From VAZQ01 sp963725065 (GTDB lineage Bacteria > Pseudomonadota > Alphaproteobacteria > Rhizobiales > Xanthobacteraceae), in contig CAVRXD010000020.1 of NCBI GenBank assembly GCA_963725065.1, positions 316,186-380,185 of the forward strand: a stretch of 64,000 nucleotides of DNA, in the 5' to 3' direction. This document shows positions 30,745 through 39,710 of the stretch, piece after piece. Numbering within the stretch: the stretch's first letter is position 1; the number at the start of each line of letters is the position of its first letter. Made by a program: the position numbers and the translations under genes. Under the pieces are notes generated by a model. It searched no databases and was not told where the DNA came from. It was given only the letters and a program-made list of their open reading frames with translations.

Positions 30745-31884
30745 TCAGCGGTCCTTCGCCGGGGCGATCTTCGGCAGGCCGGTCGCGATGATGTCGAGGA
30801 TGGTCACGTCTGATGTGACCGGCAGCGCGTTCGCCGGCTTCGTCACCTCGGCCAGCGGCCAGCGCGCGTGCGGCAGCGCCGCCAGCGTATCGGTGAGCCC
30901 GAGCGCCAGGCGCTCCGCGCCGGCCCAGGCGATCATGGCGCCGTTGTCGGTGCACAGCTCCGGCGGCGGCGCCACCAGCACGGTGCCGGCCTCGAACGCG
31001 ACCTGCTGCAGCACCTTGCGGATGGCGTCGTTGGCAGCGACGCCGCCGGCGCAGACCAGCGCGGTCGGCTTGCCGTGCTGCTTGCGGAAAATCTTGAGGC
31101 CGGCGCGCAGCCGGTCGGCGACCACCTCGACCACGCTTTGCTGGAACGCGGCGCACATGTCGTGCACGTCGGCGTCGCTCAGCGGCGCGCGCTTCTCCGC
31201 CTCCAGCCGCACCGCGGTCTTGAGCCCGGAGAGCGAAAAGTCGGCGTGCGGCCGCCCCAGCATCGGTCGCGGCAGGCTCACGCGGCTGGCGTCGCCGTCG
31301 CGCGCGTAGCGCTCCACCGCCGGCCCGCCGGGATAGCCGAGCCCGAGCAGCTTGGCGACCTTGTCGTAGGCTTCGCCGATGGCGTCGTCGACGGTGGTGC
31401 CGAGCCGCACATAATTGCCGACGCCGAGCACGGCGACGATCTGGGTGTGTCCGCCCGACGCGAGGAACAGGCAGTACGGAAACGGCGTGCCGTCGGTGAG
31501 CCGCGCGGTCAGCGCGTGCGCCTCGAGGTGATTGACCGCGATCAGCGGCTTCTCGCTCACCAGCGCGATCGCCTTGGCGGTGGTGAGCCCGACGATCACG
31601 CCGCCGATCAGCCCGGGCCCGGCGGCGGCGGCGATGCCGTCGAGGGCGGCGAAGCTGCGCCCGGCCTCCTTCATCGCCTGGGCGATGATCAGGTCGAGCG
31701 CCTCCACGTGCGCGCGCGCCGCGATCTCCGGCACCACGCCGCCGAACGCGGCGTGTTCCTCGATCTGCGACAGCACGACGTTGGACAGAATGCGGCCGGG
31801 TCCGTTGCCCGGACGCTCGACCACCGCCGCCGCGGTCTCGTCACACGTGGTCTCGATGCCGAGCACCACCATCGCGGATTCCAT
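30745..31884 (-). CDS. tsaD: tRNA N6-adenosine threonylcarbamoyltransferase TsaD
   Basis: Transfers the threonylcarbamoyl group to A37 of ANN-decoding tRNAs, with TsaB and TsaE. VLGIETTCDETAAAVVE at the start, the metal motif HLEAHALTARL and ASGGHTQIVAV are hallmarks. About 379 aa from MESAMVVLG; ATG at 31872 is an alternative. The upstream frame runs into a repeat and is not coding. Divergent from hemC, the usual layout. Confidence 0.95.
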   Translation of the reverse strand: MESAMVVLGIETTCDETAAAVVERPGNGPGRILSNVVLSQIEEHAAFGGVVPEIAARAHVEALDLIIAQAMKEAGRSFAALDGIAAAAGPGLIGGVIVGLTTAKAIALVSEKPLIAVNHLEAHALTARLTDGTPFPYCLFLASGGHTQIVAVLGVGNYVRLGTTVDDAIGEAYDKVAKLLGLGYPGGPAVERYARDGDASRVSLPRPMLGRPHADFSLSGLKTAVRLEAEKRAPLSDADVHDMCAAFQQSVVEVVADRLRAGLKIFRKQHGKPTALVCAGGVAANDAIRKVLQQVAFEAGTVLVAPPPELCTDNGAMIAWAGAERLALGLTDTLAALPHARWPLAEVTKPANALPVTSDVTILDIIATGLPKIAPAKDR

Positions 31885-31952
31885 CCATTCGTTTGCCTCT
31901 CCAGGATTGGAAGAGGCGCTACTCACCGGCATAGAGCGATGCAGGTGCGGCG

Positions 31953-32077
31953 GACTCGGTCTGCTCCCTCCCCCCTTGTGGGGGAGGGGGGTCGTTGTTG
32001 GTGCACGAGATGCGTCCGCCAACTGCCACCCCCACCCCCAACCCCTCCCCACAAGGGGGAGGGGAGCGCACCGTGTT
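31953..32077. repeat. G/C-skewed intergenic dyad repeat, copy A (short form)
   Basis: Inverted ends (ACTCGGTCTGCTCCCTCCCC and AGCGCACCGTGTT) enclose CCCTTGTGGGGGAGG and CCACCCCCACCCCCAACCCC tracts. It lies in the tsaD-hemC promoter gap. Confidence 0.85.
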
Positions 32078-32146
32078 CGCGGCAACAGCTTGATCGACAA
32101 CGCGACTTGGCCGATAGGGATCGGCGTAGCATTGCGAGGTCATGGG

Positions 32147-33091
32147 GTGCAATCCTCGACGCCGTCCGCCGACACCGTGTTGCGCATCGGCACGCGCGGC
32201 AGCCCGCTCGCGCTGGTCCAGGCCCGGCAGGTGCAAGCGCGCCTCGCCGCCGCGCATGCGCTCGCGCCCGATCGCATCGCGATCGAGATCATCCGCACCA
32301 GCGGCGACATGATCCGCGACCGCCCGCTGGCGGAGGTCGGCGGCAAGGGCCTGTTCACCAAGGAGATCGAGGACGCGCTGCTGGCGAACCGCATCGATCT
32401 CGCGGTGCATTCGGCCAAGGACATGCCGACCGTGCTGCCGGCAGGGCTCGCGATCGTGGCGGTGCTGCCGCGCGAGGATGCGCGCGACGTCTTCATCAGC
32501 CGAGCGAGCCGCACCTTGCAGGACCTTCCGCACGGCGCTGTGGTCGGTACCGCGTCGCTGCGCCGGCAGGCGCTGGTCAAGCGGTTGCGTCCCGATCTCG
32601 CGGTCGTGAACATCCGCGGCAATGTGGAGACGCGCCTGCGCAAGCTCGATGCCGGCGAGGTCGCCGCCACTTTGCTCGCGCTCGCCGGGCTCAAACGGCT
32701 GGGGCTCGCCGACGCTGCCACGTCGATTCTGTCGACCGAGGAATTTTTGCCCGCGGTGGGGCAGGGGATCATCGCGATCGAGGCGCGCGAGGACGACACG
32801 CGCACGCGCGCGCTGCTGGCCGCCATCGATGACCGCGACGCCGCCACCGCGCTCGCCTGCGAGCGCGCCTTCCTCGCCGTGCTCGACGGCTCCTGCCGCA
32901 CGCCGATCGCCGGTCATGCCACGCTGCGCGACGGCGTGCTGCAGTTTCGCGGCCTGATCGCCAGGCCCGACGGCAGCGAGGTGGTCGAAACCGCGCGCGC
33001 CGGCGCCGTTGCCGACGCGGTAGAGCTCGGCGCCGATGCCGGGGCCGAGCTCAAGCAGCGCGCCAGTGCTGATTTCTTTGCGCCGGTGTGA
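32147..33091 (+). CDS. hemC: Hydroxymethylbilane synthase HemC
   Basis: Condenses four porphobilinogens into hydroxymethylbilane. RIGTRGSPLALVQARQVQAR opens the core, HSAKDMPT is an active-site block, and GSCRTPIAGHA carries the Cys that binds the dipyrromethane cofactor. The start is GTG, giving 314 aa; the longer frame covers the repeat and is discounted. hemD follows 3 bp later, so the two form an operon. Confidence 0.95.
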   Translation: MQSSTPSADTVLRIGTRGSPLALVQARQVQARLAAAHALAPDRIAIEIIRTSGDMIRDRPLAEVGGKGLFTKEIEDALLANRIDLAVHSAKDMPTVLPAGLAIVAVLPREDARDVFISRASRTLQDLPHGAVVGTASLRRQALVKRLRPDLAVVNIRGNVETRLRKLDAGEVAATLLALAGLKRLGLADAATSILSTEEFLPAVGQGIIAIEAREDDTRTRALLAAIDDRDAATALACERAFLAVLDGSCRTPIAGHATLRDGVLQFRGLIARPDGSEVVETARAGAVADAVELGADAGAELKQRASADFFAPV

Positions 33092-33094
33092 GGC

Positions 33095-33796
33095 GTGCGC
33101 CTGCTCGTCACCCGGCCGGAACCCGACGGCGAGCGCACCGCGCAGGCCCTGCGCGCGCGCGGCCACGCCGTCGTGCTGGCGCCGCTGCTGCGCACCGAGC
33201 CGGTCGCGTTTGCGCTTCCCGACCAGGCCTTCGGCGCGGTCGTGCTTACCAGCGCCAATGCGGCGCGCGCCGTCGCCGCGCATCGCAGCCTTGCGCGGCT
33301 CGTCGCGTTGCCGGCATTCGCCGTCGGCCGCCGCACCGCCGAGGCCGCGCGCGCCGTAGGCTTTCGCGACGTCCATTCCGCCGACGGCGACAAGGCCGAT
33401 CTCGGCGATCTCTTGCGCGCGCAGTTCGGTGCGGAGCGTGCGCCGCTGCTTTATCTCGCCGGCGAGGATCGCGCCGGCGAGATTTCGGCCGGCGGCCTCG
33501 TCGTGCACACCGCGGTGGTTTATCGCGCGGTCAAGGCCGAGCGCTTCGAGCCGCCGGTGGCGGCGGCGCTGGGGGAGGGCGCGCTCGACGGCGTCCTGCA
33601 TTTCTCCGCCCGCAGCGCGGAGGCCTATCTCGCCTGCGCCGCGCGCGGCGGCATCGACGATCGGGCGCTCGCGCCGGTGCATTATTGTCTCTCGCGCCAG
33701 GTGGTGGCGCCGCTCACCGCCGCCGGCGCCGCTGCGGTGCGGATCGCGGCTCGCCCGGACGAGGCGGCGCTGCTGGAGCTGGTGGGTCCGGCGTGA
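33095..33796 (+). CDS. hemD: Uroporphyrinogen-III synthase HemD
   Basis: Cyclises hydroxymethylbilane with D-ring inversion. A GTG start gives MRLLVTRPEPDGERTAQALR, the classic HemD N-terminus; VVLTSANAARAVAAH is the second block. 233 aa, normal for a divergent family. It lies between hemC and the mitofilin-like and hemY genes, a conserved alphaproteobacterial order. Confidence 0.92.
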   Translation: MRLLVTRPEPDGERTAQALRARGHAVVLAPLLRTEPVAFALPDQAFGAVVLTSANAARAVAAHRSLARLVALPAFAVGRRTAEAARAVGFRDVHSADGDKADLGDLLRAQFGAERAPLLYLAGEDRAGEISAGGLVVHTAVVYRAVKAERFEPPVAAALGEGALDGVLHFSARSAEAYLACAARGGIDDRALAPVHYCLSRQVVAPLTAAGAAAVRIAARPDEAALLELVGPA

Positions 33797-34210
33797 GGCC
33801 AAAAGTTCTTGCGTCAAACTCGGTCTGCTCCCTCCCCACGCGCCCCGGGCCTGCCCGGGTCGCGGCTTACTCTTGCGCAAGTCGGGCAAGCCCGACTTGC
33901 GTGGGGGAGGGCTGGGGAGGGGGGTCGTTGTTGATGGCGAGGTGTGTCTGCCAACTACTACCCCCACCCCCAACCCCTCCCCACAAGGGGGAGCGGAGCA
34001 CACCGAATGCGTGGCAACTTCACCTGCTCAAACCGCACATGACACTTTCGGGCGCGGCAACATCTCGGGTACCGCTCGCGCGCCATCCGGGTTACATGGG
34101 AACCCGGAAGCGCGGGGTGACGGCAGGGGTCACAACGCACTAAACTCACGATTACACTGCTCATCCCGACGACCCTGCCATCCCTGGCGAATCGGCAAAG
34201 GACCGGCCTT
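33797..34210. other. 414-bp gap, mostly repeat
   Basis: No gene is seen. About 190 bp are a long-form intergenic repeat (33816-34008); the rest, to 34210, should hold the promoter of the mitofilin-like gene, but no clear -35/-10 is visible. Confidence 0.6.
33816..34008. repeat. G/C-skewed intergenic dyad repeat, copy B (long form)
   Basis: Same ends as copy A, but the left half carries an extra module built from CCCCGGGCCTGCCCGGG and a GCAAGTCGGGCAAGCCCGAC dyad, making it about 193 bp. Confidence 0.85.
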
Positions 34211-35530
34211 GTGACCAGCGACCACGACCAACCGCCCGCGTCCGGCGGGCCGCCGACGCCGCGGCTCCGTCCGCGCACCCTCGATCTGCCGGCCGAAGAG
34301 GCCGCGCCGGAGCCCATCCGCACCACCGGCCCGGCCGGTGATGAAACCACGGCCGCGGGACCGGCGGACACCGGGACACCCCATCAGGATGCCGCTGCCG
34401 ATGCGTCATCCTCCGATACCGTTTCCGGCGATGCGCCGCCCGCTCCGCCTCCGGACGAGCCGCCCGCCGATGCCCCGCGCCGGCGGGGCTGGCTGCCGGC
34501 CGGCGTGTCCATGGTCGGCGCCGGCGTCCTCGGCGCCGGCATCGTGCTGGCGGTGCTGGGGTCCATGGGGGTCCTCGTCAACCCCAACGACGGCCTGAGT
34601 GCCGTCGATGCCCGGCTCGCCGGGCTCGAGCTCGAGGTGCGCGACCTCGCGGCGCGGGCGCCCGCGGCCGGCGTGGATGCCCGTGCCCTCGACGAGGTGG
34701 TGGGCCGGGTCGACACGCTCGAAGCCGCCGTGGTGACGTCGCGTCCGGCCACGGGCGATCCGAGCTTCTCCAATCGCATCGCCGCCATCAACGGCGAGGT
34801 GAAGGCGCTGGCCGAAACCATCGGCACGCTCGGCCGCCGCAATGACGAGGCCGCCGCCGCCGCCCGCGCGGCGCAGACCCGTTCCGATGCGACCGCCGCC
34901 GCGGTGGCGACGCTGGCGCAGAAGCTTCCCGCCGGCGTCGCGGTCGAGCGCAGCCAGGTCGAGGCGCTCGCCGCCCGTGTCGCCGCGGTCGAGACCAGCG
35001 AGAAGACCGCCGCGCGCGGCGATCAGGCCGTGCGCCTGGTGCTGGTCGCCACCGCGCTCAAATCAGCGGTCGAGCGCGGCGATCCGTTCGCCGGCGAGCT
35101 CGCGGCGGCAAAGGCGCTCGGCGCCGATCCCAAGCTCACCGCCGCGCTCGAACCGTTCGCGGCCTCGGGCGTGCCGACATCAGCCGCGCTCGCGCGCGAG
35201 CTCGCCGCGCTCGCGCCGTCGCTGCGCCCGGCTGCGTCGGCGCCGGCGCGCGAGGGCTTCCTCGAGCGGCTGCAGGTGAATGCCGAGAAGCTCGTGCGCG
35301 TGCGCCCGACCGACGAGGTCGCCGGCAGCGATGCCGCCGCGATCGCGTCGCGTGTCGAGACTAAGGCGGCGCAGGAGGATATCGCCGGCGCGCAGGCCGA
35401 GCTCGCCAAGCTCTCGACCACGGCGCGCGCCCCGGCCGAGGCCTGGCTCAAGCAGGCGCAGGCGCGCACCGCCGCGCTCGACGCCAGCCGTCGCCTCGCC
35501 GCCGACGCCCTCGCGGGGCTGGGCAAGTGA
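34211..35530 (+). CDS. Mitofilin-like inner-membrane protein (COG4223)
   Basis: Alphaproteobacterial relative of mitochondrial Mic60, usually encoded between hemD and hemY. A Pro/Ala/Asp-rich cytoplasmic N-terminus (about 95 aa) precedes one membrane helix (SMVGAGVLGAGIVLAVLGS, around residues 98-117), then a long Ala-rich coiled coil and a C-terminal helical region that resembles the mitofilin signature. 439 aa from GTG. Related proteins bend intracytoplasmic membranes in phototrophs; whether this one does so is inference. Confidence 0.85.
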   Translation: MTSDHDQPPASGGPPTPRLRPRTLDLPAEEAAPEPIRTTGPAGDETTAAGPADTGTPHQDAAADASSSDTVSGDAPPAPPPDEPPADAPRRRGWLPAGVSMVGAGVLGAGIVLAVLGSMGVLVNPNDGLSAVDARLAGLELEVRDLAARAPAAGVDARALDEVVGRVDTLEAAVVTSRPATGDPSFSNRIAAINGEVKALAETIGTLGRRNDEAAAAARAAQTRSDATAAAVATLAQKLPAGVAVERSQVEALAARVAAVETSEKTAARGDQAVRLVLVATALKSAVERGDPFAGELAAAKALGADPKLTAALEPFAASGVPTSAALARELAALAPSLRPAASAPAREGFLERLQVNAEKLVRVRPTDEVAGSDAAAIASRVETKAAQEDIAGAQAELAKLSTTARAPAEAWLKQAQARTAALDASRRLAADALAGLGK

Positions 35531-35855
35531 TGACATCCGCCGCCGTAGTCCGTTTGCTCTCGCCGCGGTCTCGGTCTGCTCCCTCCCCACGCGCCCCGGG
35601 CCTGCCCGGGTCGCGGCTTATCTTGCGCAAGTCGGGCAAGCCCGACGTGCGTGGGGGAGGGTTGGGGAGGGGGGTAGTGCGTGTGGCAATGCAGGTGCGT
35701 CGATCGCGCCACCCCCACCCCCAACCCCTCCCCACAAGGGGGAGGGGAGCGCACCCAGCTCGCGGCGCTGTCAATGATTCCAGTCATGCATCAACGAGTC
35801 GCAATTGGTTGCGACCGTCCGCTCGCAACAGCCAACCCATGAGTCCCATTCCGCA
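35531..35855. other. 325-bp gap filled by a repeat
   Basis: No gene. Most of it is the long-form repeat at 35568-35757. The remaining 98 bp carry the hemY translation start region. Confidence 0.6.
35568..35757. repeat. G/C-skewed intergenic dyad repeat, copy C (long form)
   Basis: Closely matches copy B, including the CCCCGGGCCTGCCCGGG module and the CAAGTCGGGCAAGCCCGACG dyad. It sits inside the hemCD-mitofilin-hemY run. Confidence 0.85.
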
Positions 35856-37577
35856 ATGATCCGCGTCCTCATCTATCTCGTCATCGTCGCGTTGCTTGCG
35901 TTCGGCGCCGTGTGGCTGGCCGAGCGTCCCGGCGACGTCGTCATCACCTGGCAGGGCGAGCGCGTCGAGACCTCGGTCATGGTGCTGATGGCCGCGGCCG
36001 CGGCGGTCGCCGTCGCCGCCGTGCTGCTGTGGTCGATCGCGCGCGCCATCGTGGGCTCGCCCGATGCGGTCTCGCGCTTCCTGCGCAATCGCCGCGGCGT
36101 GCGCGCCTTCCAGGCGGTATCGAACGGGCTGATCGCGGTCGGCTCCGGCGATGCCCGCGCGGCCAGGAAGTTCACCACCGACGCCAGGCGCATCGCGCCG
36201 AACGAGCCGCTCACCTTGCTGCTGAGCGCGCAGGCGGCGCAGCTCGCGGGCAACCGCGACGCGGCCGCCGCCACCTTCCAGCAGATGGCGGAACGCGACG
36301 ACACCAAGGTGCTCGGCCTGCACGGCCTGTTCGTCGAGGCGCGTCGCCGCAACGACCCGGCCGCCGCCTTGTTCTATGCCGAGGAGGCCGCCAAGCAGTC
36401 CGCGGTCCCGCCCTGGGCCGGGCAGGCGGTGCTGGAATTCCGCTGCATCGCCGGCGACTGGAGCGCCGCGCTGGTGCGGCTCGAGCGCAACATGAAGAGC
36501 GGGCTGATCGACAAGACCGCCTACCGGCGCCAGCGCGCCGTGCTGCTCACCGCGCAGGCGCTCGCCGCCGAGGACGGCACGTCGCCGCCGGTCGCGGGCC
36601 AGCCCGACGCCGGTCGCGAACGCGCGCGCGAGTTCGCGCTCGAGGCGGTGAAGCTCGCGCCCGACCTGGTGCCGGCGGCGGCGCTCGCCGGGCGGCTCCT
36701 TGGCGCGTCGGGCGAGAAGCGCAAGGCCACGCGCATCATCGAGGCGGCGTGGCGGGCCAATCCGCATCCCGATCTCGCCGACGCCTTTGCCCATCTGCAG
36801 CCCGGCGATTCCGCGCGCGAGCGCCTGGCGCGGGTCGAGTCGCTCGCCGGCAAGGCGACCGGCGATGCCGAGGCCGCGATCGCGGTGGCGCGCGCCGCGC
36901 TCGACGCCAAGGAGTTTGCCGTCGCGCGCGCGGCGCTGGTGCCGCTGGTCGAGATGCCGACGCGGCGCGTGGCGGCGCTGATGGCCGCGCTCGAGCTGCA
37001 GGAGGGCGACGAAGGCCGCGGCCGCGAATGGATGGCGCGCACGCTCAACGCGCGCCGCGATCCGGCCTGGACCGCCGACGGATTCGTGTCCGATCATTGG
37101 CTGCCGGTCTCGCCCGTCACCGGCCGGCTCGATGCCTTCGAGTGGCGCGACCCGCTTGCCGGCGTCGACCACACCGGCGCCACCATCGATGCCGAGCAGC
37201 GTGCGCTGCTCGATGCGCCGCGCGCGGTGCCGCCGCCGCTCGCCGTGCCGATGCCGGCCACGGAGCACACCGACGCCGTCGTGCCGGCCCCGGCGACCGA
37301 CCTGCATGCGCCGGCCGCGGGCAAGTCCGACGGCTCGTTTGCCAGTGCGGCCGTGGATGAATCCGACCGACCCGATGTTGATGGCGACGAGTCCACGCGC
37401 ACGGCAGAGCCGGCATCGCCGCACGACGAGCCGCGCCCGCCGCCGGTGATCGCGCTCGCGCATGTGCCGGATGATCCCGGGCCCGAATCCGGGACGCCGC
37501 CGGAGGAGCCCGCGGTGGAGCCCGGCTCGGTCGCGCCGCCCGACGGCTGGAGCCGTTTCCGCGCCCGCTTCAGGTAG
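35856..37577 (+). CDS. hemY: HemY-like TPR membrane protein
   Basis: HemY N-terminal domain protein, linked by position to tetrapyrrole synthesis; distinct from the Bacillus oxidase of the same name. Two N-terminal membrane helices (VLIYLVIVALLAFGAVWLAE and MVLMAAAAAVAVAAVLLWSI) are followed by TPR-like repeats and a Pro-rich, acidic tail of about 130 residues. 573 aa from MIRVLIY; an in-frame upstream extension of 17 codons is not conserved in type. It closes the hemC-hemD-mitofilin-hemY set. Confidence 0.88.
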   Translation: MIRVLIYLVIVALLAFGAVWLAERPGDVVITWQGERVETSVMVLMAAAAAVAVAAVLLWSIARAIVGSPDAVSRFLRNRRGVRAFQAVSNGLIAVGSGDARAARKFTTDARRIAPNEPLTLLLSAQAAQLAGNRDAAAATFQQMAERDDTKVLGLHGLFVEARRRNDPAAALFYAEEAAKQSAVPPWAGQAVLEFRCIAGDWSAALVRLERNMKSGLIDKTAYRRQRAVLLTAQALAAEDGTSPPVAGQPDAGRERAREFALEAVKLAPDLVPAAALAGRLLGASGEKRKATRIIEAAWRANPHPDLADAFAHLQPGDSARERLARVESLAGKATGDAEAAIAVARAALDAKEFAVARAALVPLVEMPTRRVAALMAALELQEGDEGRGREWMARTLNARRDPAWTADGFVSDHWLPVSPVTGRLDAFEWRDPLAGVDHTGATIDAEQRALLDAPRAVPPPLAVPMPATEHTDAVVPAPATDLHAPAAGKSDGSFASAAVDESDRPDVDGDESTRTAEPASPHDEPRPPPVIALAHVPDDPGPESGTPPEEPAVEPGSVAPPDGWSRFRARFR

Positions 37578-37749
37578 CAGCTCTGCGCTCGGCTGTTCGG
37601 TTACAGCACATCCGGTTGCGGTTAGCTTTTCCACGGACTGTTGCCGCGCAACCTATGGGGCAGGCGGTCAAGGCACCTCGATCGGGGTTGACCCTTATCG
37701 AGCCGACAATCCATGGTGAAATCAGAGACCCCATGCAGCGCAGTCCGCA

Positions 37750-38688
37750 ATGAATGAAACAGCCTTAGAACGGTTGGAGCGGCGACTTGGCGGGCTGCAC
37801 GCGAGACAGCGCCTTGGAATCGAGACGGATCACGAAGCCCAAATTTTTGGCCAAGGGATCAACTTCTTTCACATTGAAAACTGGTACTCGATCCACGCCG
37901 TTATTCGAACGACGCTCAAGTTGCTGGGATTGTACAAGCGCGGCCTCAAGAACGCCGAGCAGATCCAGGTCAGGCACAATCAGGTCTGCAGCAAGTTGCT
38001 GCCAAACCACTTCGACGGCTTCACGTTACTCCAGATCAGCGATCTGCACGCGGATATCAGCGAAGGCGCAATGCGGCGCCTGAACGAGATACTTCCTGGC
38101 ATGACCTATGACATGTGCGTCCTGACCGGCGACTATCGCGGCGCGACATTTGGGCCGTTCGATGCTGCGCTCGCAGGCCTGGCTCTGGCACGCACGCATC
38201 TCAGGGGACCGATCTACGGCGTATTGGGAAATCACGATTCGATTCTCATGGTTCCCGAACTTGAAGACATGGGAGTCCGAGTATTGCTCAACGAATGCGA
38301 GATCATTTCGCGCGGAGATGAAGCGATCTACCTCGCCGGCATCGACGATGCGCATTATTATCGGGTCGATAACATCGAGAAAGCGGCATCCGAAATTCCG
38401 CGCGACGGATTCTCCATCCTGCTGTCGCATACGCCCGAAGTTTACCGCCAAGCCGCACATGCCGGCTTCGATGTCTTTCTCAGTGGCCATACCCACGGCG
38501 GTCAGATTTGCCTGCCCGGTTCTATTCCGATCACGCTTGGTTCGGTTCTGCCGAGACATATGGGCTCGGGGTCATGGCAATATGGCGATATGATTGGCTA
38601 CACCTCGGTTGGAGTGGGATGCGCTGCCGTTCCGGTCCGCTTTAATTGTCTTCCCGAAATTACCCTGCATCACCTCACACGCGTCTGA
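37750..38688 (+). CDS. Metallophosphoesterase (calcineurin-like)
   Basis: 312-aa calcineurin-type phosphoesterase. Metal-binding motifs are seen in order: LLQISDLHAD, VLTGDYRG, YGVLGNHDS and FLSGHTHGGQI. This set matches the YkuE/LpxG-like group that acts at membranes on lipid or nucleotide phosphates. An amphipathic N-terminal region with FFHIENWYSIHAVIR replaces a signal peptide. Its third-position GC is lower than in the hem genes to its left, consistent with the start of an accessory region. Confidence 0.88.
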   Translation: MNETALERLERRLGGLHARQRLGIETDHEAQIFGQGINFFHIENWYSIHAVIRTTLKLLGLYKRGLKNAEQIQVRHNQVCSKLLPNHFDGFTLLQISDLHADISEGAMRRLNEILPGMTYDMCVLTGDYRGATFGPFDAALAGLALARTHLRGPIYGVLGNHDSILMVPELEDMGVRVLLNECEIISRGDEAIYLAGIDDAHYYRVDNIEKAASEIPRDGFSILLSHTPEVYRQAAHAGFDVFLSGHTHGGQICLPGSIPITLGSVLPRHMGSGSWQYGDMIGYTSVGVGCAAVPVRFNCLPEITLHHLTRV

Positions 38689-39087
38689 TCGCGACGACTG
38701 AGAATGTGCGCGACTCGATTCGCGCGCGGAACCCGCAACGGAATACGGGAATCGAAACGCGTTTCGTCAGACGCGCGATGAAGCACGAATGAAAGTTCCA
38801 TGCCTTTGACGAAATCATTTTGAAACGAGCGCCTTCGTGGCCAGCGCGCGATGAAATATATCGAGGGAATCTCGTAGAAATCTCCAAAGAAATGCAAGAC
38901 CGGGCGAAGGCCGGCCTCAAGCTTGCCGCCGGGTCTGCGGCTATTCATTCGCTCACGTGCTGGCGCACGCCAGTCGGACGGTCAGCCAAACTGGTTTCGT
39001 CCGCCGAGCTTGCACTGACACTGAATGCCCAGGCGGTCGCCCAACCGGGGCTCCGCTGAAACAACATACCGATCAAAGGAGACTCTC
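38689..39087. other. 399-bp region without a supported gene
   Basis: A frame at 38820-39059 (79 aa) exists, but it has no recognisable domain, no convincing ribosome-binding site and a composition unlike neighbouring genes. GGAG at 39079 belongs to the next small gene. Confidence 0.4.
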
Positions 39088-39216
39088 ATGACCAAGCTCG
39101 TCCTGGCCCTCGCTTTGGCCTTTGCCACGCTCGCAACCGTTCCGGCCTCCGCAGGTCCGTACTGTCAAGAAGACCTGGGATATGGCCGGACCAGCAGCTT
39201 CGGCTGCGGGGGTTAA
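39088..39216 (+). CDS. Small secreted peptide (42 aa)
   Basis: A 42-aa protein, mostly signal peptide (MTKLVLALALAFATLATVPA) followed by a mature peptide of about 19 residues with two Cys (YCQEDLGYGRTSSFGCGG). A clean AAAGGAGACTCTC ribosome site precedes the ATG and a terminator-like hairpin follows 12 bp after the stop, so it looks like a real single-gene unit. The mature part resembles small Gly/Cys peptides I associate with Bradyrhizobium-type genomes; function unknown. Confidence 0.75.
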   Translation: MTKLVLALALAFATLATVPASAGPYCQEDLGYGRTSSFGCGG

Positions 39217-39227
39217 GTGACTTCGCC

Positions 39228-39264
39228 AGGCGCCCCGGTAGCGATGCGCGACTGGGGCGCCTTT
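39228..39264 (+). terminator. Terminator-like hairpin
   Basis: A perfect 9-bp stem (AGGCGCCCC/GGGGCGCCT) with a 17-nt loop and only a short TTT tail, just after the 42-aa secreted peptide. Confidence 0.6.
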
Positions 39265-39290
39265 CGGCGGATCGATCTGTGGAGGGTGTT

Positions 39291-39479
39291 ATGACAAGTG
39301 GCTCCGGACGGTTGGTCATCCGATGCGTCATCGCCATTCTGACGACGGCGATCAGCATCGGCACGATGGACAGCGCCGTTGCACAATCGAGAATCGGACA
39401 AATCGGACGGGACGGCCTCACCAACCGCCATGAAGCCCCGTCGTCGGAGACCGAGCCCCTGCTTCGGCTTGATATGTGA
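39291..39479 (+). CDS. Small secreted protein (62 aa)
   Basis: 62 aa with a signal peptide (RLVIRCVIAILTTAISIGTM, cleaved near AVAQ) and a short polar mature part. GGAGGGTGTT directly precedes the ATG. It follows the 42-aa peptide and precedes the ECF sigma gene. No family recognised. A real gene is likely because of the ribosome site and signal peptide. Confidence 0.6.
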   Translation: MTSGSGRLVIRCVIAILTTAISIGTMDSAVAQSRIGQIGRDGLTNRHEAPSSETEPLLRLDM

Positions 39480-39575
39480 CCGATTGAGTGTCTTCTGGGG
39501 CCGCGTTCGGCCCGCAAAGCAAACGTGCATGCGGCAGCCAGTCCCCGCACGGCACACCGTCAAATCCCACCTTTC

Positions 39576-39591
39576 TGTGACCCCGGTCACA
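39576..39591. promoter_or_regulatory. CRP/FNR-type palindrome upstream of the sigma gene
   Basis: TGTGACCCCGGTCACA fits the CRP half-site layout TGTGA-N6-TCACA, with 7-bp perfect arms. It ends 119 bp before the sigma-factor ATG. The binding protein is not known. Confidence 0.55.
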
Positions 39592-39710
39592 TCGTTCTCC
39601 CGAGCGGTGGTTAATTTACCAGCCAAGGGTTCCTGATTAGCCATACCGGAAAATCGAGAATCCGAGCTCTTGTCCCGGGGATTGGGCGGGACGTGGCCAG
39701 GGGGATTTCC

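Noticed and set aside
29228..31309. Very long plus-strand frame (693 aa)
   Set aside because: It is antisense to the EVE, gpsA and tsaD genes and is Arg/His/Gly-rich, a GC shadow.
31919..34003. 694-aa minus-strand frame over hemC/hemD
   Set aside because: Antisense shadow starting inside an intergenic repeat; low-complexity composition.
38820..39059. 79-aa frame between the phosphoesterase and the secreted peptide
   Set aside because: No ribosome site, no domain; kept only as a note in the gap entry.
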